From: UBA940 sp031547885
GTDB lineage: Bacteria > Bacteroidota > Bacteroidia > Bacteroidales > Rikenellaceae
Assembly: GCA_031547885.1 (NCBI GenBank)
Contig: JAVBRO010000008.1
Location: forward strand, 93,550-157,549
DNA length: 64,000 bases
Direction: 5' to 3'
Below the pieces are notes generated by a model that was not told the origin of the DNA, made no database searches, and was given only the letters and a program-made list of their open reading frames with translations. Position 1 is the first letter of the stretch. Every line of letters begins with the position of its first letter. The translations under genes were made by a program, and so were the position numbers. This document shows, piece after piece, positions 16,563 through 25,799 of this stretch.

Positions 16563-18107
16563 TTAATAATCCGAGCCGGTCATGGTCAGGTCGGAGAGCG
16601 AACTGCCCGTACCGTCTATCACTTTGCTGAATTTAAGCGAATAAAGATCGGCGTCTTTCATCGAGATGCGCAGGCGGATCTTCTGTGAAGCGAGCTCCCT
16701 CAGTGCGCGTTTTCCGGTCCAGACGACAGTCCTGGATATGTGGTTACCTGTGATACCCTTACATTCGTTCATCGTGAAACCGCTTATGGCCTTGCCGTCT
16801 TCGTCCTGTATCTCGATCTTTATCTCGCCGGCGGCCGAGGTGGCGTAGTTGATCTCGAGCTGGTCGCCGGTAAAGGTCATGAATCTGGTCAGCAGTTCGC
16901 CGCCGCTGTAAGGGGCCCTCACAGAGGCGAAACCGTCGATCCTCATCGAATAGCGCCTAAGGTGTGCAGACGGCTGCGCGTAATCCTGGTTGACGTAGAG
17001 CGACATTTCTGTATCGCTTGTCTGCAACACGTTCATAGCCGGATAATTGGTGCGCGAAGACCAGTTGTTCAGTCCTATACCCGGTTTGATCATAGCTTCC
17101 ATGAAAGTCCTGTCATAGACGCTTCCCCCGCGGGTGGTCATGAAGAAGACGTCGGAACATTCCGCTATAAAAGAGGGATGTACATTAAGTTTAGCCGCCT
17201 CTTCGGGAGTGAGTATCTGGTTCGGCACCAGACGCCCGCCGATCGCCATATAGATATGGGGCGCACGGTAATATGGACTTGTCTGCTGCGTGTAGAGTTC
17301 CTCCAGCGGAGTGTCCCCGAATGTCATGCGCACGGGTTCGGTCCAGTTGATAAAATCCGTCGAAGTGGTCCTTGCCACGGTACGCTTGCCTTTATACTCC
17401 GTCCATCCGCCCTCGCTCCAGACACGGAAATAACAGATGTACCGATTCTCCGTTTTTGACCAGAACACCACGTTCTGCGAATCGAAAACACCCCTTGTGA
17501 AGACCGCATTGTTATCCATTTTGGTCCAGTGGACACCGTCCGCCGAAGCATAGGCATAGAGTCCGCCGGGACGTTCCCCTCCGAGAGCCTTGAACTTCTC
17601 GGCGGGTTTGGCCAGCGGGTTCATGTCGATGAAGGGAGAAAAGTTGTGCGTCACAGCCCCTTCCTCGAACAGAAAGACGTTATTGTTGGTCGAGCCGCCG
17701 GTCGTGTATATCCCTAGGTTCGGCTTCGTCCAACTCACGCCGTCGGCGGAAGTGGCATAACATGTGACCTGCTTGCCGCCGTCGGGAAGACCCCTGTAGT
17801 AAGCCAGATAGGTGTTGCCGTCCTTAAGCATGGTGACGTAGCCGCAGAAAATACCTTCCCAGGCTTTGTCGAAATAGAACGCGACGCCTTCGTCCTTCGG
17901 CTCGTGCATCACTATGTTCGCATTGGTCAGCTTCTTGACAAGCAGGTTATCCACGAACAGTTCCCTTTTGTCGTCCATCTGGATCACGATAGTATCTTCA
18001 GGCTCTTCCGGCGGTTCCGGAATATCCGGAATCTCCGGGATCGGCGTTTTACTGCAGGAGCACAACACAAGCAGGAATGCTGACAGGATATAAATGTATC
18101 TCTTCAT
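16563..18107 (-). CDS. lipoprotein five-bladed beta-propeller glycosidase-like protein
   Basis: The product is 514 aa with SPII signal MKRYIYILSAFLLVLCSCSK (lipobox LCSC) and a Pro/Glu-rich linker (PIPEIPDIPEPPEEPED) before the domain MDDKRELFVDNLLVKKL. From there it is collinear with the 14036-15484 product: GYVTMLKDGNTYLAYYRGLP, CYATSADGVSWTKPNLG, DSQNVVFWSKTENRYICYFRVWS, and the same C-terminal beta-sandwich. The linker and lipid anchor suggest surface exposure, whereas the paralogue is probably periplasmic. Two sequential cleavage or binding steps on the same glycan are a reasonable inference. Catalytic residues cannot be named. Confidence 0.68.
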   Translation of the reverse strand: MKRYIYILSAFLLVLCSCSKTPIPEIPDIPEPPEEPEDTIVIQMDDKRELFVDNLLVKKLTNANIVMHEPKDEGVAFYFDKAWEGIFCGYVTMLKDGNTYLAYYRGLPDGGKQVTCYATSADGVSWTKPNLGIYTTGGSTNNNVFLFEEGAVTHNFSPFIDMNPLAKPAEKFKALGGERPGGLYAYASADGVHWTKMDNNAVFTRGVFDSQNVVFWSKTENRYICYFRVWSEGGWTEYKGKRTVARTTSTDFINWTEPVRMTFGDTPLEELYTQQTSPYYRAPHIYMAIGGRLVPNQILTPEEAAKLNVHPSFIAECSDVFFMTTRGGSVYDRTFMEAMIKPGIGLNNWSSRTNYPAMNVLQTSDTEMSLYVNQDYAQPSAHLRRYSMRIDGFASVRAPYSGGELLTRFMTFTGDQLEINYATSAAGEIKIEIQDEDGKAISGFTMNECKGITGNHISRTVVWTGKRALRELASQKIRLRISMKDADLYSLKFSKVIDGTGSSLSDLTMTGSDY

Positions 18108-18133
18108 CTTTTAGAGGTTTATGTGGAATAAAA

Positions 18134-18880
18134 TTAATAATTTTCCCCTGTGAAGTCGGGCAGTTCTTCGGACCCGTTATCGTTTATATAATGCGGCTTG
18201 CCCACCACGACCAAAGTTCTGAAGTCGGTGAAGAAAGGATCTATGGCATTCGCTTCAGGCAGGAATTCGGTACAGTAGTATATCTCCTCGTTCACGTCCT
18301 GCAATATAGTCGTAGTCTCGCCGGGCGGAACCATCAGAAGATGTTGCTCCCCGGAGAATCCGGTATACCTTATTTCGCTCCCTGTCGATTTTTCTATCGC
18401 GCCGTACCATTCGAGGGTCAGTTGGCGGGTGGTCTGGTCCATCACGAAACTTTTGATGATCCGGTCCCTCAAAGACTTCTGGAATTTGCTGCCGTAAACA
18501 TTACCACTCGCATTGTACACGACGGACCTGTTCTGCATATCCTTGTTATAGGTAAAGAGTTCGAAGTAGTAGTTCCCCTCCTTGAGCTCCCTGATCTCCA
18601 CAAGAACCGCATCGACCGTCCCTTTTTCAGGCAGCTCCAGCATGACTGAATCGGTGCGCGAGTTCCAGTATATCTTCAGGTTTTTTGCATTGGGGTCGGG
18701 AATCGTGCAGGACATTACCACGCGCCCTTTCCCGGCTCTCACCGTCGCATCGGAGACCCTTCCGGTGTAGATTATCTCGCCGTTCTCCAGATACTTGTCA
18801 TGAAGGTCGTTCATCCCCGAGCAGGCGGTCAAAACGGCGGCCAGCATAAATCCGGATAACAATCTATAGTATGGTTTCAT
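18134..18880 (-). CDS. DUF4998-like surface lipoprotein
   Basis: The product is 248 aa with lipoprotein signal MKPYYRLLSGFMLAAVLTACS (lipobox LTAC). The start of the mature part, MNDLHDKYLENGEIIYTGRVSDATVRAGKGRV, is the characteristic opening of DUF4998 proteins. The rest is beta-rich and resembles two fibronectin-like modules. Such lipoproteins follow SusD in many Bacteroidota glycan loci and are thought to bind ligand at the surface. It lies 37 bases downstream of the DUF4959/DUF5000 lipoprotein gene. Confidence 0.72.
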   Translation of the reverse strand: MKPYYRLLSGFMLAAVLTACSGMNDLHDKYLENGEIIYTGRVSDATVRAGKGRVVMSCTIPDPNAKNLKIYWNSRTDSVMLELPEKGTVDAVLVEIRELKEGNYYFELFTYNKDMQNRSVVYNASGNVYGSKFQKSLRDRIIKSFVMDQTTRQLTLEWYGAIEKSTGSEIRYTGFSGEQHLLMVPPGETTTILQDVNEEIYYCTEFLPEANAIDPFFTDFRTLVVVGKPHYINDNGSEELPDFTGENY

Positions 18881-18917
18881 TTCACTGTTTTTTAGTTGTT
18901 TTCAACTTGTATTGAGT

Positions 18918-20078
18918 TTATCTGGGGCTGCCGTACATGGTAAGCTCCATCATCTGCACCAGGGCGGCCTGTCCCCAGGTCTCCTGCGCCACGAACCGGA
19001 TATAACGGAGTGCCGGCGCTTCGGAATCGACATTCCACTCCTCTCCCTTGACCTGCGCATACTCCAGATCCTCATCCGAAACCTCTCCGAGCGGAAGTCC
19101 CGAAGGCTTCACCGATTCGAAATCCCCGATATACTGCCAGTCGTTGAAATCCGCGCTGACCACCGTGGTGGTGGAACCCCACAACTGGAACCGTTTGGGA
19201 TGGCCGTAAGAGTAACATAAATTGCCGCCCCTCTGATTGAACCTGAATCTGCTGAGCTTTGCAAGCTGGCCGATATCGAAGGTAAACTCCAATGTGTAGT
19301 TGGCAAAACCCTTTGTGATGGTGCCGTCCCAGAGGTTCTCGATGTACCAGTCCGTCGACGTGTATGCATTGTAGGGTATTGCCGCAGGATTCCATCTCCT
19401 GAACTTCGACTTATCGAGCTGCTCCTCGAACAGCGGCAGGTAGGTGTCGGAGAATATATCCGTCTCGTTGCCCCAACGGTCGCTGACCCTCACGGCAAAC
19501 ACGGTCTCTGTGGAGGGCTGGTTGCGGACATTGCTTTTCCCCTGTTCGGCCTTGGAATAGAATCTGTCCACCTGTATCATATTGTCATCCTTGTCCGGAG
19601 ACAATACGTCCACTATTATAGCTATTGTGGCAGGGTTGTCCCATGTCAGGAAAATTCCCCCGAAATCGCTCTTGACGACCATGGAACTCATTATATCATA
19701 TATGGGCGAATCCAGCGGATTTGTTTTTACATGCACCGGTGCGGATTCGTTCCGGCTTCTGTCGACCACGGTCATGGCGACATCCACCTCGCGCGAGCGG
19801 CCGATCCCTTCGATGGTAAGCCGGTCGGTAAAGACAGAGGCTTTTATCTCCATCGGAGTGCCGTTATCAAGGCTGTAAACAGCCTTCACATAGAGCGCAT
19901 CCTCGTCCTTTGGAATGTCATAACTGATCACCGCGCCGCCAGGCGTGTTCTCCACCTCGACGGAAGAGAGGACCAAAGGGGCGGGAGCTGTACTGTCTGT
20001 CGGGTATTGCCCTCTCGGCTCATCCTTGCAGGCGCATATCCCGACAACGACTAATAAAAGAAAACTTATTTTTTTCAT
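18918..20078 (-). CDS. DUF4959/DUF5126/DUF5000-type surface glycan-binding lipoprotein
   Basis: The product is 386 aa starting MKKISFLLLVVVGICACKDE (ATG 20076-20078, lipobox ICAC); a TTG three codons upstream is less likely. Three beta modules follow: an N-terminal Fn3-like region (about 28-115), a middle one starting IYDIMSSMVVKSDFGGIFLTWDNP, and a C-terminal F5/8 type C-like galactose-binding fold (about 225-386) with WYIENLWDGT, FDIGQLAKLSRFRFNQRGG and RYIRFVAQETWGQAALVQMMELTMYG. This order is typical of SusE-position proteins and suggests carbohydrate binding. It lies 49 bases after susD. Confidence 0.8.
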   Translation of the reverse strand: MKKISFLLLVVVGICACKDEPRGQYPTDSTAPAPLVLSSVEVENTPGGAVISYDIPKDEDALYVKAVYSLDNGTPMEIKASVFTDRLTIEGIGRSREVDVAMTVVDRSRNESAPVHVKTNPLDSPIYDIMSSMVVKSDFGGIFLTWDNPATIAIIVDVLSPDKDDNMIQVDRFYSKAEQGKSNVRNQPSTETVFAVRVSDRWGNETDIFSDTYLPLFEEQLDKSKFRRWNPAAIPYNAYTSTDWYIENLWDGTITKGFANYTLEFTFDIGQLAKLSRFRFNQRGGNLCYSYGHPKRFQLWGSTTTVVSADFNDWQYIGDFESVKPSGLPLGEVSDEDLEYAQVKGEEWNVDSEAPALRYIRFVAQETWGQAALVQMMELTMYGSPR

Positions 20079-20127
20079 ATTACGCAATGTTAGCGGATAC
20101 TGTATAACGATTGGAAACAGTCATGAC

Positions 20128-22011
20128 CTACCAGCCGGGATTCTGAACCATGTTCGGATTTATCTGTAACTCCGATTCCTGAATAGGCCATAATATATCC
20201 CGGAAAGTATAGTTGATATTGTCTATGGTGATCGGCTGGTAGAAGTCCTTGTTATCGGCTCCTTCGATGTTCCATCCCTGTATGGGCTGGGTAAAATACT
20301 CGATCGCAAGCCCCCACCGGCGGATGTCCCAGAAACGGTGCGCCTCGAAAGCCAGCTCAATATTCCTCTCCTGCTGGATTATTTCACGCATCCCTTCCTG
20401 GGTCGTGTGCTTGTCATTATATTTCGAATAGGTGCTCCAGGATTTTTCGACCCCTTCCAGCCCGGCCCTCTTGCGCACCAAATCGATGTATTCGTACACT
20501 TCACTGTCGGGTTTCGCCTTGCACTCGTTAAGAGCCTCGGCATAGAGCAGATAGAGGTCCGCGAGCCTCATTATCGGCCAGTCGTAGCGTTTGGGCACAA
20601 AGGTCGCCCCGCTGTAGGTCGTCTGATAATTCAAAAACTTCTTGAGATAGAACCCTGTGACCGTATAGCGCTCGTTGCCGACGCGCCCTCCTTCCATCTG
20701 CCCCAGTTTGAGTTTAAGGGGCCACTGGTTGTTCTCGTCGATCCTGCCGAGGCCGAACCACATTCCTCCGTCCACACCCATGCTTCCGTAGAACCGGGGC
20801 TCGCGGTTCAGGTGCAGTTTCGCGGTTATTACCCCGCTCTGCATGTAGCGTTTATGGTAAGTGTCGTCACCCGGAAGACTTTTCAGGCCGTAGCGGTCGT
20901 CGAAGTCATAGGTAATGTCCTCGTTGATGGGGACTCCGTTCTCGGTGTAGAACATCTCGGCCATTTTCAGGGTCGGGACCATGAACGGGTAGGCTATCTG
21001 CGAGTGGTCGGAATGCAGGCGCGGTATCGAGGCCCTCTGCAGGTCGATATACGCACCGACGAAATTACCCATGCTCCTGCCCCATATCTGTTCCTTGTTC
21101 CACTTATCGGCGACGACCTGGCTGGTCTGTATCACCAGTTTAGATTCTTTGCTGAGGTTAGGTATCGCATCGAACGTATAAAGCTCGTGTCCTGCCTGGC
21201 GGCATATATCTATCGCTTCCTTGCAAGCCTCGGCCGCCCTCTCCCATTTCGCAGGGTCGAGGGTCTGGTTGAAAAGCACCCGTCCCTTGTTATCCTTCAG
21301 TTGGGCGTAGGCTTCGTTGCCGTTGAAAAGCGGACTGGCGGCTGTCACCAGAACCTTAGCCTTGATAGCCAGGGCCGCCGGCTGGGTGATTCGCCCGAGT
21401 TCCGAGACTTCGTTGTCGATCTTCAGCGGAAGGTAAGGCGCCGCTTCGTCGATCAGTTGTACGATATAGTCGACCACATCGTCCACCGGATCGCGGTACA
21501 CTGCGACTTCCTCGCTGCTTGCGTTTACCGGCAGGTTCTCCCGTACTATAGGCACCGGACCGTACATCTGCAGCAGGAAGAAGTAATGGAAAGCCTTTAT
21601 GAATTTGACTTCGCCTATCCAGCGGTTCTTCTCGCGGCTGTCCATGTCGCCGACCTTGTGTATGTTCTCCAGAAACACGTTGCAGTTGCGGATACCCACA
21701 TAGCGCCCTCCCCAGTAGTTGAACAGAGGCGAGGAAACGTTGTTGCCCTTCCTCATCAGATCCCATCCCGGCTGGGCGTAATTGTTCAGGTCGACATGGT
21801 ACCAGTTGGCATCGCCGCACACCATCCCCGGTTCGGTACTCGTCCCGAAGGGAGGAATGTAGCCGTAGCAGGTGAACAGGTATTGCTCGGCGCGTTCCCT
21901 GTCGCTGAAGGCGTTGTCTATCGTCGGGATGTTGTCGGGAACAACATCCATGAAATTACTGCACGAGACAACAAGGAACAATGATAAAAATATTATTATG
22001 CTTCTTTTCAT
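20128..22011 (-). CDS. SusD/RagB-family outer-membrane lipoprotein
   Basis: The product is 627 aa from MKRSIIIFLSLFLVVSCSNFMDVVPDN (lipobox VVSC); an ATG three codons upstream (22020) is also possible. SusD landmarks include the NIPTIDNAFSDRERAEQYLFTCY opening, TPR-like helices with EVKFIKAFHYFFLLQMYGPVPI (about 135-156), and the C-terminal RLADLYLLYAEALNEC plus ERNIELAFEAHRFWDIRRWG. SusD caps the SusC transporter and binds glycan at the cell surface. The gene is 12 bases after susC. At 627 aa it is on the large side for the family. Confidence 0.95.
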   Translation of the reverse strand: MKRSIIIFLSLFLVVSCSNFMDVVPDNIPTIDNAFSDRERAEQYLFTCYGYIPPFGTSTEPGMVCGDANWYHVDLNNYAQPGWDLMRKGNNVSSPLFNYWGGRYVGIRNCNVFLENIHKVGDMDSREKNRWIGEVKFIKAFHYFFLLQMYGPVPIVRENLPVNASSEEVAVYRDPVDDVVDYIVQLIDEAAPYLPLKIDNEVSELGRITQPAALAIKAKVLVTAASPLFNGNEAYAQLKDNKGRVLFNQTLDPAKWERAAEACKEAIDICRQAGHELYTFDAIPNLSKESKLVIQTSQVVADKWNKEQIWGRSMGNFVGAYIDLQRASIPRLHSDHSQIAYPFMVPTLKMAEMFYTENGVPINEDITYDFDDRYGLKSLPGDDTYHKRYMQSGVITAKLHLNREPRFYGSMGVDGGMWFGLGRIDENNQWPLKLKLGQMEGGRVGNERYTVTGFYLKKFLNYQTTYSGATFVPKRYDWPIMRLADLYLLYAEALNECKAKPDSEVYEYIDLVRKRAGLEGVEKSWSTYSKYNDKHTTQEGMREIIQQERNIELAFEAHRFWDIRRWGLAIEYFTQPIQGWNIEGADNKDFYQPITIDNINYTFRDILWPIQESELQINPNMVQNPGW

Positions 22012-22023
22012 GATCGTCATTTC

Positions 22024-25000
22024 TTAAAATGAAACTTGAATACCGCCGTTTATCACCCTTTGTAAGGGATAGCCCAGGCCGTTACCCGCCATTTCGGGAT
22101 CCCAAAGTTTGAAGTTGCTGAACGTAAGCAGGTTAGTTCCGCTGACATAGAGTCTGATCTTCGATATCCTGATCTTTTTGGTCATAGATTCAGGAAACGT
22201 GTATCCCAGTTCGGCCGATTTGAGGCGCATGAACGAACCGTTACGCATGAACCATGTGCTCCGCAGCCTGTTGTTGTCAATGGTCTCGTTGGCGAGACGG
22301 GGCCACAGCGCATAGATATCGCGGTTGTATTCCGACCAGTGGTCGTCGGCATATACTTTCAGCAGGGCGTTCTGCGAGATCACGCTGGAAATGTCGTCGG
22401 TATCGATGAACGGAGCGGTCTTCCTGGCGTCTATCCAGAAGGATTCGCGGCCCATGCCCTGGAAGAAACAGGAGAGGTCGAAACCTTTATACCCCACCGA
22501 AAAACCGAACCCGTAGACGATCTCGGGAGTCGTGGGATATCCGATCGGCACCATGTCCAGGGTCGATATCTTTCCGTCTCCGTTGATATCCCTGTACTTG
22601 ATGTCCCCGGCCATGACGCTGGTCCCCTGGTCCGGCGAGTTCAGTACGTCATACTCGTCGACGAAGAGGCGCTCGGCGACATATCCCCACTGCTGCCCGA
22701 TCTTCTGCCCGATCCTGGAGAGCCAGGGAGTAGCCGCATAATTGGGCTCTTCGTACCGCGTATATTCGCTCGACGCATAGGTGAAGTTCACACGTCCGGT
22801 CAGCCACCAGTTCTGGTTGAATACTTTATTGTAGTCGATCGAGAAATCCACCCCGTGCCCTTTTGCCTTGCCCAGATTGGCTTTGGGAACGTTGCTTTCG
22901 GTGAGCCCCATCGTCCACGGAATGTAAGCCCTGTCTATCAGGATATTGCTTCGCCTCTCCATGAAGAAGTCGGCGTTGATCTCGAGCGAGTTGAACAGGT
23001 TGACCTCGAGTCCCAGGTTCATCTTGTTGGCAACCTCCCACGTGATGTCCGGGTTGGCGTACCGCAGGATATTGATCTTGGGCTTCGTGTATGAGAAATC
23101 GGAACCGAATGCGAGGGTGTTGCCGGCGTTCATGTCGACTTCGGAAAGGAAGAAGAAACGGTTTTCGTCGCCCCCGATATTGTCGTTACCGACCAGCCCG
23201 TAGGTAGCCTTGAATTTCAGCTTCGGCATTATCCTTTTGATCGATCCTTTATAGAACGGCTCGTTCGAAAGGATCCATCCGGCACCGACCGAGGGGAAGA
23301 ACCCGAACCTGTGCGCAGCGTCGAAACGCTCAGAACCGTTGTATCCGAAGTTGGCCTCTATGAAATAACGGCTGTCGAAGGAGTAGGTGGCGCGGCCCGA
23401 TATCCCGAGATTCCTGTAGGGAAGGGAGAGCTGGAGCGACCCTGCGTTAGCCATCTTCTTTTCGCGGCGTATACCGACAACCATAGCGCTGACGGTGTGC
23501 TTCTCGTTGAAGGTACGGTCGAAATTCAGGGCTATTTCGGAATAAACCGTCGAAACGATGCTCTTGGTCCCTTCGTTATAGTCGAGATATTCCCTGCCTC
23601 CTGTCGGATTCAGGCATTCCAGAGTGTAGACATCCGTGTATTTATCGTAACCGGCAACAGTGTAGTAGAAAGGATTGTAGCTGCGGTTTATCTCGTTGTA
23701 GGCGTTGCGCGTTTCGCTGTGGAGCCCCCTTATCTTCAGCCCTTTCAGAATGAAACCCAGATCCTGCCTCAGCTCGAACTGGGCGAGTACGGTCGAGGTG
23801 GTGTAGTCCTTGTAGCCCTTGACCATGTCCGCATAGGGATTTATATAATTCCCCGACCCGTAATTACCGAACAGTATGTGATTTTTGGATTCGTTGGCTT
23901 CATCGGGCGGGAAATAGGCGGGATAAAGCACCGGGCTGGTGCGCATCACTTTGTTGAAAAGCGCGGAGCCGCCGTCGATGGGGCCCGTGTAATCGTCGAA
24001 TGTGGAGTGCAGGCGTATGACGGCCTCGGTAGTCGGCGTAATATTGATGTTGATGTTCGAGTGTATTTGATAACGCTTGAGATCGATATTGCTGTTGAAG
24101 TTGTTGCGTTTATCGACGTTCAGGACGCCGTTATCGGAGCTGAACGAAGCCGCTATGTAATACCGGGCCACTTTTCCCCCGCCGTTCACATTGAGGTTCG
24201 CCCTGTGGTTTATCGCCTGCTGCTTGAACAGCATGTCGTACCAGTCGACGGCCGGATAGACATATTGATTGACGCCTGCGGCTGTCTTGTCGATCTTCTC
24301 CTGGCTGTAGGGCTGGATCCCAAGCGGATTTCGCGTGGCCACGGCTTCGTTGTGCAGCTTCATGTAGGTGATAGGGTCAGCCAGCTCCACGTTACGGGTA
24401 GGCGAAGAGACTGAGAACTCGTACCGGGCCGAAACTTTGGCTTTTCCCTCCTGTCCCTCCTTGGTGGTGACCAGTATGACCCCGTTCGCTCCCCTCGCCC
24501 CGTAGAGCGCGGTAGCCGTGGCGTCCTTCATGATGGAAAAGCTCGCGATGTCGTCGACCTGCAGCCTGGCAAGGTCCTGCGACGACATCTCCACCCCGTC
24601 TATCAGGATAAGCGGAGACGAAGCGTACCCGAAAGTCGTGACGCCGCGTACAAAGAAATCCGCATTGTCCAGACCCGGCTCGCCGCTCCGCTGATAAGAG
24701 ATTATACCGGCTATGCGGCCGGCCAAAGCAGTGGTCAGGTTGCTCGAAGGAACTTTCAGTTCCGAGGGTTTTACAGTCGAAATGGAGGATATGACACTCT
24801 CTTTCTTCTGGGTGGCGAAGGCGACGACCGTCACTTCGTCCATTACGTCGGCCTTGTCGTCCAGCGCAATGTCTATAACGGTACTGTCTCCTATTTTTAC
24901 CGTCCGGGGCTCCTTGCCCAGCATGGCAAACGTCAGTTCGTCGTCGGACGAGGCTTCGATGCTGTATCTGCCGTCGTTACCCGTGATCGCGCCTCTGTTC

Positions 25001-25215
25001 GTACTTCCGACAGTTACCGTAACCCCGGACATCGGCACGCCATTATTATCGGTAACGATGCCGTGAACCGTTTTGGCAGGGGTCTGCTGATCTGCGGCCG
25101 GCCATGCATATAGATTATCCGGTCCCGTTATCGCAAACAAAAAGACCAGGGATAACACACAGCGTTGAATCTTCGATGGGAAAACCCGCATCAATTCGTA
25201 AAGTTTGAAATTCAT
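22024..25215 (-). CDS. SusC/RagA-family TonB-dependent outer-membrane transporter
   Basis: The product is 1063 aa (ATG 25213-25215), with an N-terminal hydrophobic signal around residues 17-37. A carboxypeptidase-regulatory-like domain begins HGIVTDNNGVPMSGVTVTVG (about 50-69). The TonB box region DEVTVVAFATQKKESVISSISTV precedes the plug, which includes DDIASFSIMKDATATALYGARGANGVILV. The rest is the 22-strand barrel ending GIQVSF with a C-terminal Phe. It takes up oligosaccharides captured by SusD, powered by TonB. It is the first gene of the minus-strand train and faces the XylR-type regulator across a 584-base spacer. No N-terminal STN signalling domain is present, fitting regulation by XylR rather than by an anti-sigma factor. 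Confidence 0.95.
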   Translation of the reverse strand: MNFKLYELMRVFPSKIQRCVLSLVFLFAITGPDNLYAWPAADQQTPAKTVHGIVTDNNGVPMSGVTVTVGSTNRGAITGNDGRYSIEASSDDELTFAMLGKEPRTVKIGDSTVIDIALDDKADVMDEVTVVAFATQKKESVISSISTVKPSELKVPSSNLTTALAGRIAGIISYQRSGEPGLDNADFFVRGVTTFGYASSPLILIDGVEMSSQDLARLQVDDIASFSIMKDATATALYGARGANGVILVTTKEGQEGKAKVSARYEFSVSSPTRNVELADPITYMKLHNEAVATRNPLGIQPYSQEKIDKTAAGVNQYVYPAVDWYDMLFKQQAINHRANLNVNGGGKVARYYIAASFSSDNGVLNVDKRNNFNSNIDLKRYQIHSNININITPTTEAVIRLHSTFDDYTGPIDGGSALFNKVMRTSPVLYPAYFPPDEANESKNHILFGNYGSGNYINPYADMVKGYKDYTTSTVLAQFELRQDLGFILKGLKIRGLHSETRNAYNEINRSYNPFYYTVAGYDKYTDVYTLECLNPTGGREYLDYNEGTKSIVSTVYSEIALNFDRTFNEKHTVSAMVVGIRREKKMANAGSLQLSLPYRNLGISGRATYSFDSRYFIEANFGYNGSERFDAAHRFGFFPSVGAGWILSNEPFYKGSIKRIMPKLKFKATYGLVGNDNIGGDENRFFFLSEVDMNAGNTLAFGSDFSYTKPKINILRYANPDITWEVANKMNLGLEVNLFNSLEINADFFMERRSNILIDRAYIPWTMGLTESNVPKANLGKAKGHGVDFSIDYNKVFNQNWWLTGRVNFTYASSEYTRYEEPNYAATPWLSRIGQKIGQQWGYVAERLFVDEYDVLNSPDQGTSVMAGDIKYRDINGDGKISTLDMVPIGYPTTPEIVYGFGFSVGYKGFDLSCFFQGMGRESFWIDARKTAPFIDTDDISSVISQNALLKVYADDHWSEYNRDIYALWPRLANETIDNNRLRSTWFMRNGSFMRLKSAELGYTFPESMTKKIRISKIRLYVSGTNLLTFSNFKLWDPEMAGNGLGYPLQRVINGGIQVSF

Positions 25216-25495
25216 TCTTACCTTATATTTAATATACAGAATATGGATAGCTTCAAAACAATTATCAAGAGACCTCTCTGGTTCTTAAATCTTGAATGAG
25301 GATTAAGAGTTTAGCTAAAATTTATTCGATATATCTGTTATTGTTTTGTATCAATAAAATTCAGGCAAACTCTAAAGGCGCAGCAGCATATTTCTTTTCA
25401 GAAAACCGGCCTTAAGAATATTGGGATGAGTAGTAGCTTGGAGGTGTTTGCAGAGTTACATGGATCGGCGCGGGTGTTTTTCCATATTTCAACAG

Positions 25496-25509
25496 ATTAA
25501 CAGGTTAAT
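25496..25509. promoter_or_regulatory. inverted repeat ATTAAC-AG-GTTAAT
   Basis: This is a perfect 6-base dyad with a 2-base centre in the susC/xylR spacer. It lies on the susC side of the other dyads. It could be a binding site for a dimeric regulator. No protein assignment is possible from sequence alone. Confidence 0.4.
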
Positions 25510-25526
25510 GTAATTCGGGTTAGTAT

Positions 25527-25545
25527 GTAAATAATTGACGTCAAT
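25527..25545. promoter_or_regulatory. candidate operator: GTAAATAATTGAC overlapping palindrome ATTGACGTCAAT
   Basis: The 13-mer GTAAATAATTGAC (25527-25539) resembles the perfect dyad GTAAATCATTTAC at 25642-25654, differing at two positions. It overlaps a perfect 12-base palindrome ATTGACGTCAAT (25534-25545). Recurrence of the same motif in this spacer and nowhere else noted in the window supports a regulator site, most simply for the adjacent XylR-type protein. Confidence 0.5.
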
Positions 25546-25641
25546 GTCCGGTCAGCAGTGCAGACAGCGGTACGGATTTATCACTGAGCATGACGGATAC
25601 CGTCATCATGCATATAAATACCACTATTTGGCATTGACAAA

Positions 25642-25654
25642 GTAAATCATTTAC
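25642..25654. promoter_or_regulatory. candidate operator: perfect dyad GTAAATCATTTAC
   Basis: This is a perfect 6-base inverted repeat around one central base. A half-site in the opposite orientation, ATTATTTAC, follows at 25670-25678. The pair lies about 120-155 bases before the regulator ATG and could serve autoregulation or activation of susC. Confidence 0.5.
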
Positions 25655-25799
25655 ATTCGCTTCCGACAGATTATTTACGCACTAATAGTGACAATTTGCG
25701 AAAAAATAATTATTTTGGTGCCAAATAACGGCCGTATCGTCCGGAATCCAAGATATATTTCCGACATGAACAACAGCCCATAATTATAAAGAGCGATAT

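Larger units (their letters stand above)
25216..25799. promoter_or_regulatory. divergent control region between susC and the XylR-type regulator
   Basis: This is 584 bases without a credible gene. It is A+T-rich compared with its flanks and contains several dyads, listed separately. I could not find a perfect TTTG-19-TAnnTTTG promoter on either strand, which fits promoters that need an activator. The long spacing (about 130 bases between the first dyads and the regulator start, about 280 to susC) leaves room for two regulated promoters and a long susC leader. Confidence 0.6.

Noticed and set aside
20338..21984. 548-aa plus-strand frame opposite susD
   Set aside because: It is an antisense shadow of a convincing SusD gene, with no start context or domain.
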